Shown here in pieces: positions 1 through 6,598 of a stretch of DNA of 6,766 nucleotides. The position numbers and the translations under genes are program-made. Where the stretch lies: contig JAQGMT010000243.1 in the NCBI GenBank assembly GCA_028292185.1, positions 1-6,766 of the forward strand, given 5' to 3'. Within the stretch, counting starts at the first letter, position 1; the number at the start of each line of letters is the position of its first letter. Below the pieces are notes generated by a model. The model did no database searches, was not told the DNA's origin, and saw only the letters and a list, made by a program, of their open reading frames with translations. Source of the stretch: Ramlibacter sp. (GTDB lineage: Bacteria; Pseudomonadota; Gammaproteobacteria; Burkholderiales; Burkholderiaceae_C).

Positions 1-21
1 GTTCGGATTCGGATAACGCAT
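1..21 (-). CDS. Start of a downstream gene, cut by the window edge (product unknown, possibly the outer-membrane channel)
   Basis: Only seven codons are visible (MRYPNPN), so the product cannot be read. The start is supported by an ATG at 21-19 lying 9 bases after the mdtC stop codon, and by GAGG at 32-29 with a 7-base spacer to the ATG. Same-strand, tightly spaced placement suggests it belongs to the same operon. In MuxABC-OpmB-type operons the gene after the second RND subunit encodes a TolC-family outer-membrane factor, whereas in E. coli mdtABCD it is an MFS transporter; either would fit. The assignment rests on position only. Confidence 0.45.
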
Positions 22-28
22 GGGGCGG

Positions 29-32
29 CCTC
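29..32 (-). promoter_or_regulatory. Ribosome binding site for the gene after mdtC
   Basis: GAGG on the minus strand, partly inside the mdtC stop region (the TGA is 33-31), with a 7-base spacer to the ATG at 21. It is the main reason to believe a new gene begins before the window ends. Ribosomes finishing mdtC would unload directly over it. Confidence 0.45.
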
Positions 33-3000
33 AGGACGTTGGCGCTTCGGCAGCGTCGCCATGGCGGCCGAGCTGGCGTTCGAGCGGACTGCGGCGGCGC
101 AGCCGGTCCAGCAGCAGGTAAACCACGGGCGTGGTGAGCAAGGTGATGACCTGGCTGGCGATCAGCCCGCCGATGATGGCTATGCCCAAGGGACGGCGCA
201 GTTCGGCGCCTTCGCCGAAGCCGATGGCCAGCGGCAACGCACCCAGGCCCGCGGCCAGGGTCGTCATCAGGATCGGCCGGAAGCGCAGCAGGCATGCCTC
301 GCGCACCGCGGCATACGGCGAGAGCCCTCGGGACCGTTCGGCATCGAGCGCGAAGTCGATGATCAGGATCGCGTTCTTCTTGACGATGCCGATCAGCAGG
401 AACAGCCCGATGAGGGCGATGATCGACAACTCCAGGCGGAACACCAGCAGCGCCAGCACCGCGCCCACTCCTGCCGAGGGCAAGGTCGACAGCACGGTGA
501 TCGGGTGCACCAGGCTTTCGTACAGGATGCCCAGCAGGATGTAGATCACCACGATCGCCAGCGCGATCAGCATCGGCTGCTCTTTCTGCGAATCCTGCGC
601 GGCGCGGGCCGTGCCCTCGAAGCTGCCGCGCACGTTGATCGGCATGCCGATCTGCGCCTCGGCCTGCGCGACCGCGTCCTGGCTCTCGGCCAGCGTCACG
701 CCGTCGGCAAGGTTGTACGAGATCGTGGTCGCCAGTTCGGCATCCTGGTGGTTGACCGAGCTGGCCGTGGGCCGCTCGGAAAAGCGCGCGATGGCCGACA
801 GCGGAACCATCGTGGCGGCGGCGGTGTTCACTGCCTGGCCCGTGGCCTGGTCGCGCAGCGCGGGATTGATGACGCTCGCGGCCGCGGTGGTGGAGCCTGC
901 CGCGGTGGCTGTGGCCGCACCCGTTGCGGGGGTGGTCGCATTGGAAACCGCCGGCGTGCCGTTTGAGCCGGTCGAACCCGTCGGACTGGTCGAACCCGCA
1001 CCGCCGCTGGCCGCTGCCGAGCCCGAGGCGGTGGTCGATGTGCTGGCCGCGGTGGCCGTGGCCGCGCGCGCCGGCACGTAGATGTCCTTCAGCGCTTCGG
1101 GACTGCGCACGTACTGCGGCGCAACCCCGAGGATCACGTGATACTGGTTGAGCTCGCTGTAGATGGTGGCCACCTGGCGCTGGCCGAAGCCGTCGTATAG
1201 CGCGTTGTCGACGTCGCGCGAGGTGATTCCCATCCGGGCCGCGGTGCTCTTGTCCACATCGACGAAGGTTTCGACGCCGTTTTCCTGCTGGTCGGTGTCG
1301 ACGTCGGTGAGGTCGGGCTGGCCCTTCATCGCATCCGCCAGCTTCGTGGCCCAGACGCGCAGGTCGGCGACGTTGTCGCTCTTGAGCGTGTATTGGTAGG
1401 TGCTGTTGCTTTGCCGGCCGCCCATGCGCAGGTCCTGCACCGGGTTGAGGAACAGGCTGATGCCGGTCACGCGCGCGAGTTGCGGGCGCAGCCGCGCGAT
1501 CACGGCCTGGCCGCGCTCGGTGCGCTCGGTCGCCGGCTTCAGGTTGATGAAGACGAAGCCGCCGCCGGCCCGGCTGCCGCCGGCGAAGCCCACCACGGTG
1601 TCCACGGCCGGGTCGGCGCGGATGATGTTGACCAGCTGGCGCAACTTCTCCTGCATGGCCTGGAACGAGATGCTCTGGTCGGCGCGCATGCCGCCCTGGA
1701 TCTGCCCGGTGTCCTGCTGCGGAAAGAAGCCCTTGGGCACCACCACGAACAGGTAGGCGTTCAGGCCGATCACCAGCGCCAGCATCAACAGCACCAGCCA
1801 CTGCGCGCCGAGCGCCCAGTCGAGGCTGTATTCGTAGCCGCGGCGCAGGCGTTCGAAGCCGCGCTCGAATCCGCGCGCCAACCAGTTGGGCTTCTTCGTG
1901 TGCGAATCCGGGCGCAAGAGCCAGGCGCACATCATCGGCGTGGTGGTCAGCGAAATGACCAGCGAGATCATCACCGCCGCCGAGAGCGTGACCGCGAACT
2001 CGCGGAACAGGCGCCCGACCTGGCCGCCCATGAACAGCAGCGGAATGAAGACCGCCACCAGCGACAGGCTGATCGACAGGACGGTGAAGCCGACTTCGCG
2101 CGCACCGAGCAGCGCCGCGGTGAAACGGTCCATGCCGGCCTCGATATGGCGGCTGGTGTTCTCCAGCACCACGATCGCATCGTCGACCACGAAGCCGGTC
2201 GCAACCGTGAGCGCCATCAGGCTCAGGTTGTTCAGCGAGAACCCCAGCAGGTACATGACGCCGAAGGTGCCCAGCAGCGACACGATGGTGGCCACCGCCG
2301 GAATGATGGTGGCACGCGCGCTGCGCAGGAATGCGCTGACCACCAGCACCACCAGAGCGACGGCAATCGCCAGCGTGAGCTCGACCTCGTGCAGGGACGA
2401 GCGAATCGAATGCGTGCGGTCGGTCGCCACCTGCAGCTTGATGTCCTGCGGCAGCTGCGCCTCGAGTTCCGGCAGCAGCGCGCGCACGCTGTCCACGGTT
2501 TCGATGGCATTGGCGCCCGGCTGCAGCGTGACCAGCACGATCACCGCCGGCTGGCCGTTGAAGAGGCCGAGGGTGTTGATGTTCTCGACGCTGTCGTTGA
2601 CATCCGCCACGTCGCGCAGGCGAATTCCGGCGTTGCCGCGCCACGCCACCACCAGGTCGCGGTAGTCGGCGGCGGTGGGTCGGCTTTTGTCCGTCGTTCC
2701 GCTGCCGGTGTAGATCTGCAGGCGCTCGCCGCGGACCTCGATCGCGCCCTTTGGCCGGTTGGCGCTGTTGGCCTGCAGCGCCGCGCGCACGTCCTCCATC
2801 GCGACGCCGTAGCGGTTCAGCGCGAACGGCAGCAAATCGACCCGCACGGCCGGCAGCGAACCGCCACCCAGCTCGACGTCACCGACGCCGGTGACCTGCG
2901 ACAGCTTCTGCTGGACGATGTTGGACACGGCGTCATAGATCTGCCCGGGCGAGCGCTGCGGCGAGGTCAGCGCCAGGATCACCACCGGCGCGGCCGACGG

Positions 3001-3399
3001 GTTGGCCTTGCGATAAGTGGGATTGCTGCGCAGCGACGTGGGAAGGTCGACGCGCGACGCATTGATCGCGGCCTGCACTTCGCGCGCGGCCGAATCGATC
3101 TTGCGATTCAGGTCGAACTGCAGGCTGATGCGCGTCGAGCCGTTGCCGCTGTTGGACGTCATCTCGTTGACGCCGGCGATCACACCCAGTCGCCGCTCGA
3201 GCGGCGTCGCCACGCTGCTGGCCATCGTGTCGGGACTGGCGCCCGGCAGGTTGGCGCTGACCGAAATCACCGGAAAGTCCACCTGCGGCAGAGGCGCGAC
3301 CGCGAGCATGAAGAACGCCGCGATGCCGACCAGTGCCAGGCCGATGGTCAGCAGCACCGTGGCGACGGGCCGCCGGACAAACGGTTCGGACAGGTTCAT
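31..3399 (-). CDS. mdtC: MdtC/MuxC-type RND multidrug efflux transporter subunit with a low-complexity periplasmic insert
   Basis: Inner-membrane, proton-driven RND pump subunit, expected to act with MdtB, the adaptor MdtA and an outer-membrane channel to expel drugs or other amphipathic compounds. The start MNLSEPFVRRPVATVLL is the typical family N-terminus. The layout is classic HAE1: TM1 about 13-35, periplasmic region 1 about 36-336, TM2-TM6 about 339-493, TM7 about 533-553 followed by PKGFFPQQDTGQI, periplasmic region 2 about 555-940, then TM8-TM12. TM4 holds the proton-relay pair D406-D407 (GFVVDDAIVVLEN), and TM10 holds K1007-K1008 (LIGIVKKNAIL); K1008, next to Asn, matches the relay Lys. 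At 1122 residues it is about 80-90 longer than usual. The excess is a single Ala/Thr/Ser/Gly-rich block, residues 777-863. The ATG overlaps the mdtB stop (ATGA), implying translational coupling. The family call is firm; MdtC versus MuxC is only a naming choice, and substrates cannot be read from sequence. Confidence 0.96.
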   Translation of the reverse strand: MNLSEPFVRRPVATVLLTIGLALVGIAAFFMLAVAPLPQVDFPVISVSANLPGASPDTMASSVATPLERRLGVIAGVNEMTSNSGNGSTRISLQFDLNRKIDSAAREVQAAINASRVDLPTSLRSNPTYRKANPSAAPVVILALTSPQRSPGQIYDAVSNIVQQKLSQVTGVGDVELGGGSLPAVRVDLLPFALNRYGVAMEDVRAALQANSANRPKGAIEVRGERLQIYTGSGTTDKSRPTAADYRDLVVAWRGNAGIRLRDVADVNDSVENINTLGLFNGQPAVIVLVTLQPGANAIETVDSVRALLPELEAQLPQDIKLQVATDRTHSIRSSLHEVELTLAIAVALVVLVVSAFLRSARATIIPAVATIVSLLGTFGVMYLLGFSLNNLSLMALTVATGFVVDDAIVVLENTSRHIEAGMDRFTAALLGAREVGFTVLSISLSLVAVFIPLLFMGGQVGRLFREFAVTLSAAVMISLVISLTTTPMMCAWLLRPDSHTKKPNWLARGFERGFERLRRGYEYSLDWALGAQWLVLLMLALVIGLNAYLFVVVPKGFFPQQDTGQIQGGMRADQSISFQAMQEKLRQLVNIIRADPAVDTVVGFAGGSRAGGGFVFINLKPATERTERGQAVIARLRPQLARVTGISLFLNPVQDLRMGGRQSNSTYQYTLKSDNVADLRVWATKLADAMKGQPDLTDVDTDQQENGVETFVDVDKSTAARMGITSRDVDNALYDGFGQRQVATIYSELNQYHVILGVAPQYVRSPEALKDIYVPARAATATAASTSTTASGSAAASGGAGSTSPTGSTGSNGTPAVSNATTPATGAATATAAGSTTAAASVINPALRDQATGQAVNTAAATMVPLSAIARFSERPTASSVNHQDAELATTISYNLADGVTLAESQDAVAQAEAQIGMPINVRGSFEGTARAAQDSQKEQPMLIALAIVVIYILLGILYESLVHPITVLSTLPSAGVGAVLALLVFRLELSIIALIGLFLLIGIVKKNAILIIDFALDAERSRGLSPYAAVREACLLRFRPILMTTLAAGLGALPLAIGFGEGAELRRPLGIAIIGGLIASQVITLLTTPVVYLLLDRLRRRSPLERQLGRHGDAAEAPTS
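811..1071 (-). other. Ala/Thr/Ser/Gly-rich insert within MdtC (residues 777-863)
   Basis: Between the conserved strand ending IYVP (residue 776) and the conserved MVPLSAIARF (from M864) lie 87 residues where RND pumps normally have a short turn. By count about 28 are Ala, 19 Thr, 12 Ser and 10 Gly, with hardly any charged or aromatic residues. It stays in frame without stops. By alignment of the flanking motifs with AcrB-type pumps it sits in the funnel/docking part of periplasmic region 2, near the adaptor and outer-membrane channel. MdtB has only a short loop at this position (LRTASGDSAPLSS). It is probably disordered and exposed; its function is unknown. Confidence 0.85.
3396..3399 (-). 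other. ATGA start-stop overlap of mdtB and mdtC
   Basis: The mdtC ATG (3399-3397) overlaps the mdtB TGA (3398-3396). Such overlaps usually mean that ribosomes ending the first gene restart on the second. This matters because no clean Shine-Dalgarno precedes mdtC: only a G-rich run at 3413-3409 and a weak GGCGG-like stretch, followed by CTCCGC, are seen. Confidence 0.9.
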
Positions 3400-6300
3400 G
3401 CGGAGCCGCCCCCACCCCTGCCCTGCCCCAGAGGGGGAGGGAGAAAGTCATGTCTCGTCCCCTCCCCGTCTGGGGGAGGGTTGGTGTGGGGGCTGCGGCG
3501 CCGCCAACGTTGCGCGAGACTGTCGAACCCGAGGTAGATCACCGGCGTGGTGAACAGCGTCAGCATCTGGCTGACGATCAGGCCGCCGAAGATCGCCAGG
3601 CCCAGAGGCCGGCGCAGCTCGGCGCCCTCGCCCCAGCCCAGCATCAGCGGCACCGCGGCGAACAGCGCGGCCAACGTGGTCATCAGGATCGGGCGGAACC
3701 GCAGCAGCGCGGCCTGGTGGATCGCATCGCGCGCCGATTTGCCTTGATGGCGCTCGGCATCGATGGCGAAGTCGATCATCATGATCGCGTTCTTCTTGAC
3801 GATGCCGATCAACAGGATGATGCCGATGATGCCGACGACGCCCAGGCCCTGGCCCGTGACCATCAGCGCCAGCAGCGCGCCGACACCGGCCGAAGGCAGC
3901 GTCGAGAGAATCGTCAGCGGATGGATGTAGCTCTCGTACAACACGCCCAACACGATGTAGACGCAGACCACCGCCGCGAGGATCAGCCACAGCTGGTTGT
4001 TCAGCGACGACTCGTAAGCGCCTGAAGCGCCCAGGAAGGTCATCGTCACCCCAGGGGGCAACTTGATCTCGTCCGAGGCCGCGCGGATCGCGTCCACTGC
4101 CGTGCCGAGCGACACGCCGGGCGCCGTATCGAAGCCGACGGTTGTGGCCGGGTATTGCGACACGTGCGTGATTTGCAGCGGTGCCCGCCGCTCGACGATG
4201 CGGGCGATCGACGACAGCGGGGCCGAGTCACCGGAGGCGGTGCGCAGCTGCACCATGCCCAGCGACGCGGGCGACACTTCGGCGTCGGGCCGGGCCTCCA
4301 GGATCACGCGGTACTGGTTGGTTTCGGTGAAGATGGTCGAGACGATGCGCTGCCCGAACGCGCTGTACAGCGCGTCGTCGATGTTGGCCGCCGAGATGTT
4401 CAGGCGCGCAGCAGTGTCGCGGTCGATATCGACGTAGACCGCCGCACTGGAGGCGCCGGCATCGCTGACGGGGTTGCGTACCGCCTTGACCGACTTGAGC
4501 TTTTCCACCAGGCGGTCGGCGGCCAAGGCCACGGCGGCGCTGTCCGCCGCCTCGATCGCCAGCCGGTACTGCGTCGGGCCGCTTTCCGCGTCGATGGTCA
4601 GGTCTTGCGTGGGTTGCAGGTACAAGGTGATCCCCGCCACCTGCTGGGCTCGCCGGCGCAGCCGGTCCATGATGGCCTGCTGGTCGTCGTGGCTCTTCTT
4701 CAGGTTGATCAGCATGCGGCCGGTGTGCAGCATGGTGTTGTTGGTGGCGTCCACGCCGACGAAGCTGCTGAGCGTCTCGACGTCGGGGTCTTGCATCAGC
4801 AGTCGCGCAACTTCCTGCTGCTGCTGTGCCATGAGCGAGTACGACACCGACTGCGTCGCCTCGACCCGCGCCTGCAGCTGCCCGGTGTCCTGGGTCGGGA
4901 ACAGCCCCTTGGGAATCCAGATGTAGAGCAGTGCGGTGAGCACCAGTGTGCCCAGCGCCACCAGCAGCGTCGCACGCGCGCGATCCAGCACCCACGTCAA
5001 GGCGCTGTCGTAGTGCACGATCACGCGGTCGAACCCGCGCTGTATCCGCCCGCCCAAGCCGCTCTCGCCGCCGGGATGGGCGGTGAGCCAGCGCGCCGAC
5101 ATCATCGGCACCAGGGTCAGCGACACCGCCGCTGAAATCAGGATGGTGATGGCCAGCGTGACCGCGAATTCCCGGAACAGGCGGCCGACCACGTCGCCCA
5201 TGAACAGCAGCGGAATCAGCACCGCGATCAGTGACACCGTCAGCGAAATGATGGTGAAGCCGATCTCGCTGGCGCCGCGCAAGGCGGCGTCCATGGGCGG
5301 TTCGCCGTCCTCGATGTGGCGCGAGATGTTCTCGATCATGACGATCGCGTCGTCCACCACGAAGCCGGTGGCGATGGTCATGGACATCAGGCTCAGGTTG
5401 TTCAGGCTGTATCCCAGCAGGTACATCGCCCCGCAGGTGCCGATCAGCGAGATCGGCACCGACAGGCTGGCGATCAGCGTGGCACGCGGGCTGTGCAGGA
5501 AGGCGAAGATCACCAGCACCACCAGCACCACCGCCAGCACCAGTTCGATTTGCACGTGCTCGACCGAAGCGCGAATGCCGGTCGTGCGGTCGCTCAGCAC
5601 GTCCATGTGCATCGCCACCGGCAGCCCCGCCGCGAGCTCCGGCAGGCGCGCCTTGATGGCGTCCACCGTGGCGATGACATTCGCGCCCGGTTGCCGCTGC
5701 ACGTCCAGGATGATCGCCGGCTTGAGTTGCCCTCCCACCATCGCCCAGGCGCCGAGCTTGACGTTCTCCGCGCTTTGCACCACCTGCGCCACGTCCGAGA
5801 GCCGCACCGGCGCGTTGTTGCGGAACGCGACCACGACCTTGCCGTAGTCGGCGGCCGCCATCAGCTGGTCATTCGAGTTGATCGTGTACGACCGGGTGGC
5901 GCCATCGATGCTGCCCTTCGCGCCATTGGCGTTGGCGGCGGTGATGGCGGTGCGGATGCTGTCCAGCCCGAGGCCATAGGAGGCCAGCGCCCGGATGTCG
6001 GCCTGCACGCGAACCGCAGGGCGCTGTCCGCCTGACAGCGTGACGAGGCCCACGCCGGTGACCTGGCTGATCTTCAGCGCCAGGCGCGTGTTGACGATGT
6101 TCTGCACGTCCGTTAGTGGCAACGAGTCCGAGGTGATGGCCAGCGTCAGCACCGGCGCGTCGGCCGGGTTGACCTTGGCATACACCGGCGGGGCCGGCAG
6201 GTCGGCCGGCAGCAGCGAGGCGCCGGCGTTGATGGCGGCCTGCACCTGCTGCTCGGCGACGTCGAGCGCCAGGCCCAGGTTGAACTGCAGCGTGACGATG

Positions 6301-6566
6301 GACACGCCGGCGGCGCTGGTCGAGCTCATTCGCGCCAGCCCCGGCATCTGGCCGAACTGCCGTTCCATTGGCGCGGTGACGGTCTGGGCCATCACTTCGG
6401 GGCTGCCACCCGGGTACAAGGTCTGCACCTGGATGGTGGGGTAGTCCACCTGCGGCAACGCCGACAGAGGCAGGAACTTGAAGCCGACGATGCCGGCCAG
6501 CACGATCGCCACCATCAGCAGCGACGTGGCGACCGGCCGCAGGATAAACGGACGCGAGGGACTCAC
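3396..6566 (-). CDS. mdtB: MdtB/MuxB-type RND multidrug efflux transporter subunit with a repeat-derived C-terminal tail
   Basis: First RND subunit of the pump, an inner-membrane proton/drug antiporter expected to assemble with MdtC. The frame is open upstream to the window edge, but I chose GTG at 6566: translation from it gives MSPSRPFILRPVATSLLM, the usual family N-terminus, it has GGAG 8 bases upstream, and it lies just after the mdtA stop. This gives 1056 residues. TM1 is about 12-32; periplasmic region 1 runs to about 337; TM2-TM6 span about 338-491, with the relay pair D405-D406 in TM4 (GFVVDDAIVMIEN); TM7 is about 531-551, followed by PKGLFPTQDTGQL. TM8-TM12 follow periplasmic region 2, with K924-K925 in TM10 (LIGIVKKNAIM). 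The conserved protein ends near FDSLAQRWRRR (residue 1024). The last 32 residues, rich in Pro and Gly and ending GGGGSA, are encoded mainly by two inverted REP-like palindromes. The call is firm; the tail is probably functionally neutral. Confidence 0.96.
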   Translation of the reverse strand: MSPSRPFILRPVATSLLMVAIVLAGIVGFKFLPLSALPQVDYPTIQVQTLYPGGSPEVMAQTVTAPMERQFGQMPGLARMSSTSAAGVSIVTLQFNLGLALDVAEQQVQAAINAGASLLPADLPAPPVYAKVNPADAPVLTLAITSDSLPLTDVQNIVNTRLALKISQVTGVGLVTLSGGQRPAVRVQADIRALASYGLGLDSIRTAITAANANGAKGSIDGATRSYTINSNDQLMAAADYGKVVVAFRNNAPVRLSDVAQVVQSAENVKLGAWAMVGGQLKPAIILDVQRQPGANVIATVDAIKARLPELAAGLPVAMHMDVLSDRTTGIRASVEHVQIELVLAVVLVVLVIFAFLHSPRATLIASLSVPISLIGTCGAMYLLGYSLNNLSLMSMTIATGFVVDDAIVMIENISRHIEDGEPPMDAALRGASEIGFTIISLTVSLIAVLIPLLFMGDVVGRLFREFAVTLAITILISAAVSLTLVPMMSARWLTAHPGGESGLGGRIQRGFDRVIVHYDSALTWVLDRARATLLVALGTLVLTALLYIWIPKGLFPTQDTGQLQARVEATQSVSYSLMAQQQQEVARLLMQDPDVETLSSFVGVDATNNTMLHTGRMLINLKKSHDDQQAIMDRLRRRAQQVAGITLYLQPTQDLTIDAESGPTQYRLAIEAADSAAVALAADRLVEKLKSVKAVRNPVSDAGASSAAVYVDIDRDTAARLNISAANIDDALYSAFGQRIVSTIFTETNQYRVILEARPDAEVSPASLGMVQLRTASGDSAPLSSIARIVERRAPLQITHVSQYPATTVGFDTAPGVSLGTAVDAIRAASDEIKLPPGVTMTFLGASGAYESSLNNQLWLILAAVVCVYIVLGVLYESYIHPLTILSTLPSAGVGALLALMVTGQGLGVVGIIGIILLIGIVKKNAIMMIDFAIDAERHQGKSARDAIHQAALLRFRPILMTTLAALFAAVPLMLGWGEGAELRRPLGLAIFGGLIVSQMLTLFTTPVIYLGFDSLAQRWRRRSPHTNPPPDGEGTRHDFLPPPLGQGRGGGGSA
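3409..3429 (-). promoter_or_regulatory. Predicted G-quadruplex on the sense strand next to the mdtC start
   Basis: The minus strand from 3429 to 3409 reads as four G-runs of 4, 3, 4 and 5 separated by loops CA, CA and T. This meets the canonical G3+N1-7 rule, with very short loops, which are the stabilising kind. It lies 9 bases upstream of the mdtC ATG and overlaps the only G-rich candidate ribosome binding site. It would compete with the 33-bp inverted-repeat hairpin. The motif is certain; folding and any effect on translation are inferred. Confidence 0.6.
3409..3441 (-). repeat. REP-like palindromic element, copy A (proximal to mdtC)
   Basis: On the minus strand this 33-base unit begins CCCTCCCCCTCTGGGG and ends GGGGTGGGGG. 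It matches copy B at 28 of 33 positions in opposite orientation and carries an imperfect internal palindrome (CCCT..CCC / GGG..AGGG). It ends 9 bases before the mdtC ATG and encodes part of the MdtB tail. C-rich/G-rich palindromes of this look are common dispersed repeats in high-GC proteobacteria; membership of a genome-wide family cannot be shown from one locus. Confidence 0.75.
3460..3492 (+). repeat. REP-like palindromic element, copy B (distal to mdtC)
   Basis: On the plus strand this 33-base unit begins CCCTCCCCGTCTGGGG and ends GTGTGGGGG. It contains a perfect 8-bp palindrome (CCCTCCCC / GGGGAGGG) around a 5-base loop, and is inverted relative to copy A across an 18-base spacer (3442-3459). 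The inverted pair resembles the paired-REP (BIME) arrangement. It starts right after the conserved MdtB C-terminus and is translated as PHTNPPPDGEG. Confidence 0.75.
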
Positions 6567-6598
6567 AGGGCGATCTCCGCGCCGGGCGCTGTGGTCAT
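6563..6598 (-). other. 11-codon mini-frame bridging mdtA and mdtB
   Basis: ATG at 6598-6596 overlaps the mdtA TGA (6597-6595) as ATGA. The frame runs MTTAPGAEIAL and stops at 6565-6563, where its TGA overlaps the mdtB GTG (6566-6564) as GTGA. It contains the mdtB Shine-Dalgarno. No ribosome binding site of its own is seen, so if used it would be by re-initiation after mdtA. It may equally be a chance frame in a 28-base gap. Confidence 0.3.
6575..6578 (-). promoter_or_regulatory. Ribosome binding site of mdtB
   Basis: GGAG on the minus strand with an 8-base spacer to the GTG at 6566. It decides the mdtB start in favour of this GTG over in-frame ATGs further upstream, which lie inside the mdtA coding region and lack family-like N-termini. 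Confidence 0.7.

Noticed and set aside
61..966. 301-codon plus-strand frame antisense to the end of mdtC
   Set aside because: Composition is an antisense shadow; no plausible ribosome binding site or domain.
811..1071. Frameshift or assembly error in mdtC explaining the odd block
   Set aside because: The frame is the same on both sides, the flanking motifs IYVP and MVPLSA are intact, and the block length is a multiple of three with no stops.
3409..3492. Rho-independent terminator between mdtB and mdtC
   Set aside because: The inverted repeat is strong, but no T-run follows on the sense strand, and the mdtB-mdtC overlap argues for continued transcription.
3409..3492. CRISPR array
   Set aside because: Only two units, inverted to each other with an 18-base spacer, inside a coding frame; this is a palindrome pair, not direct repeats with spacers.
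1393..3537. 714-codon open frame on the plus strand, antisense to mdtC
   Set aside because: Its protein is dominated by Arg, His, Gln, Asp and Ala, has no recognisable domain, and mirrors mdtC codons. Long antisense frames are expected opposite GC-rich genes with G/C-ending codons.
4155..5135. 326-codon plus-strand frame antisense to mdtB
   Set aside because: Same signature as the other antisense frames: His/Arg/Gln-rich, no family resemblance, opposite a clearly real gene.
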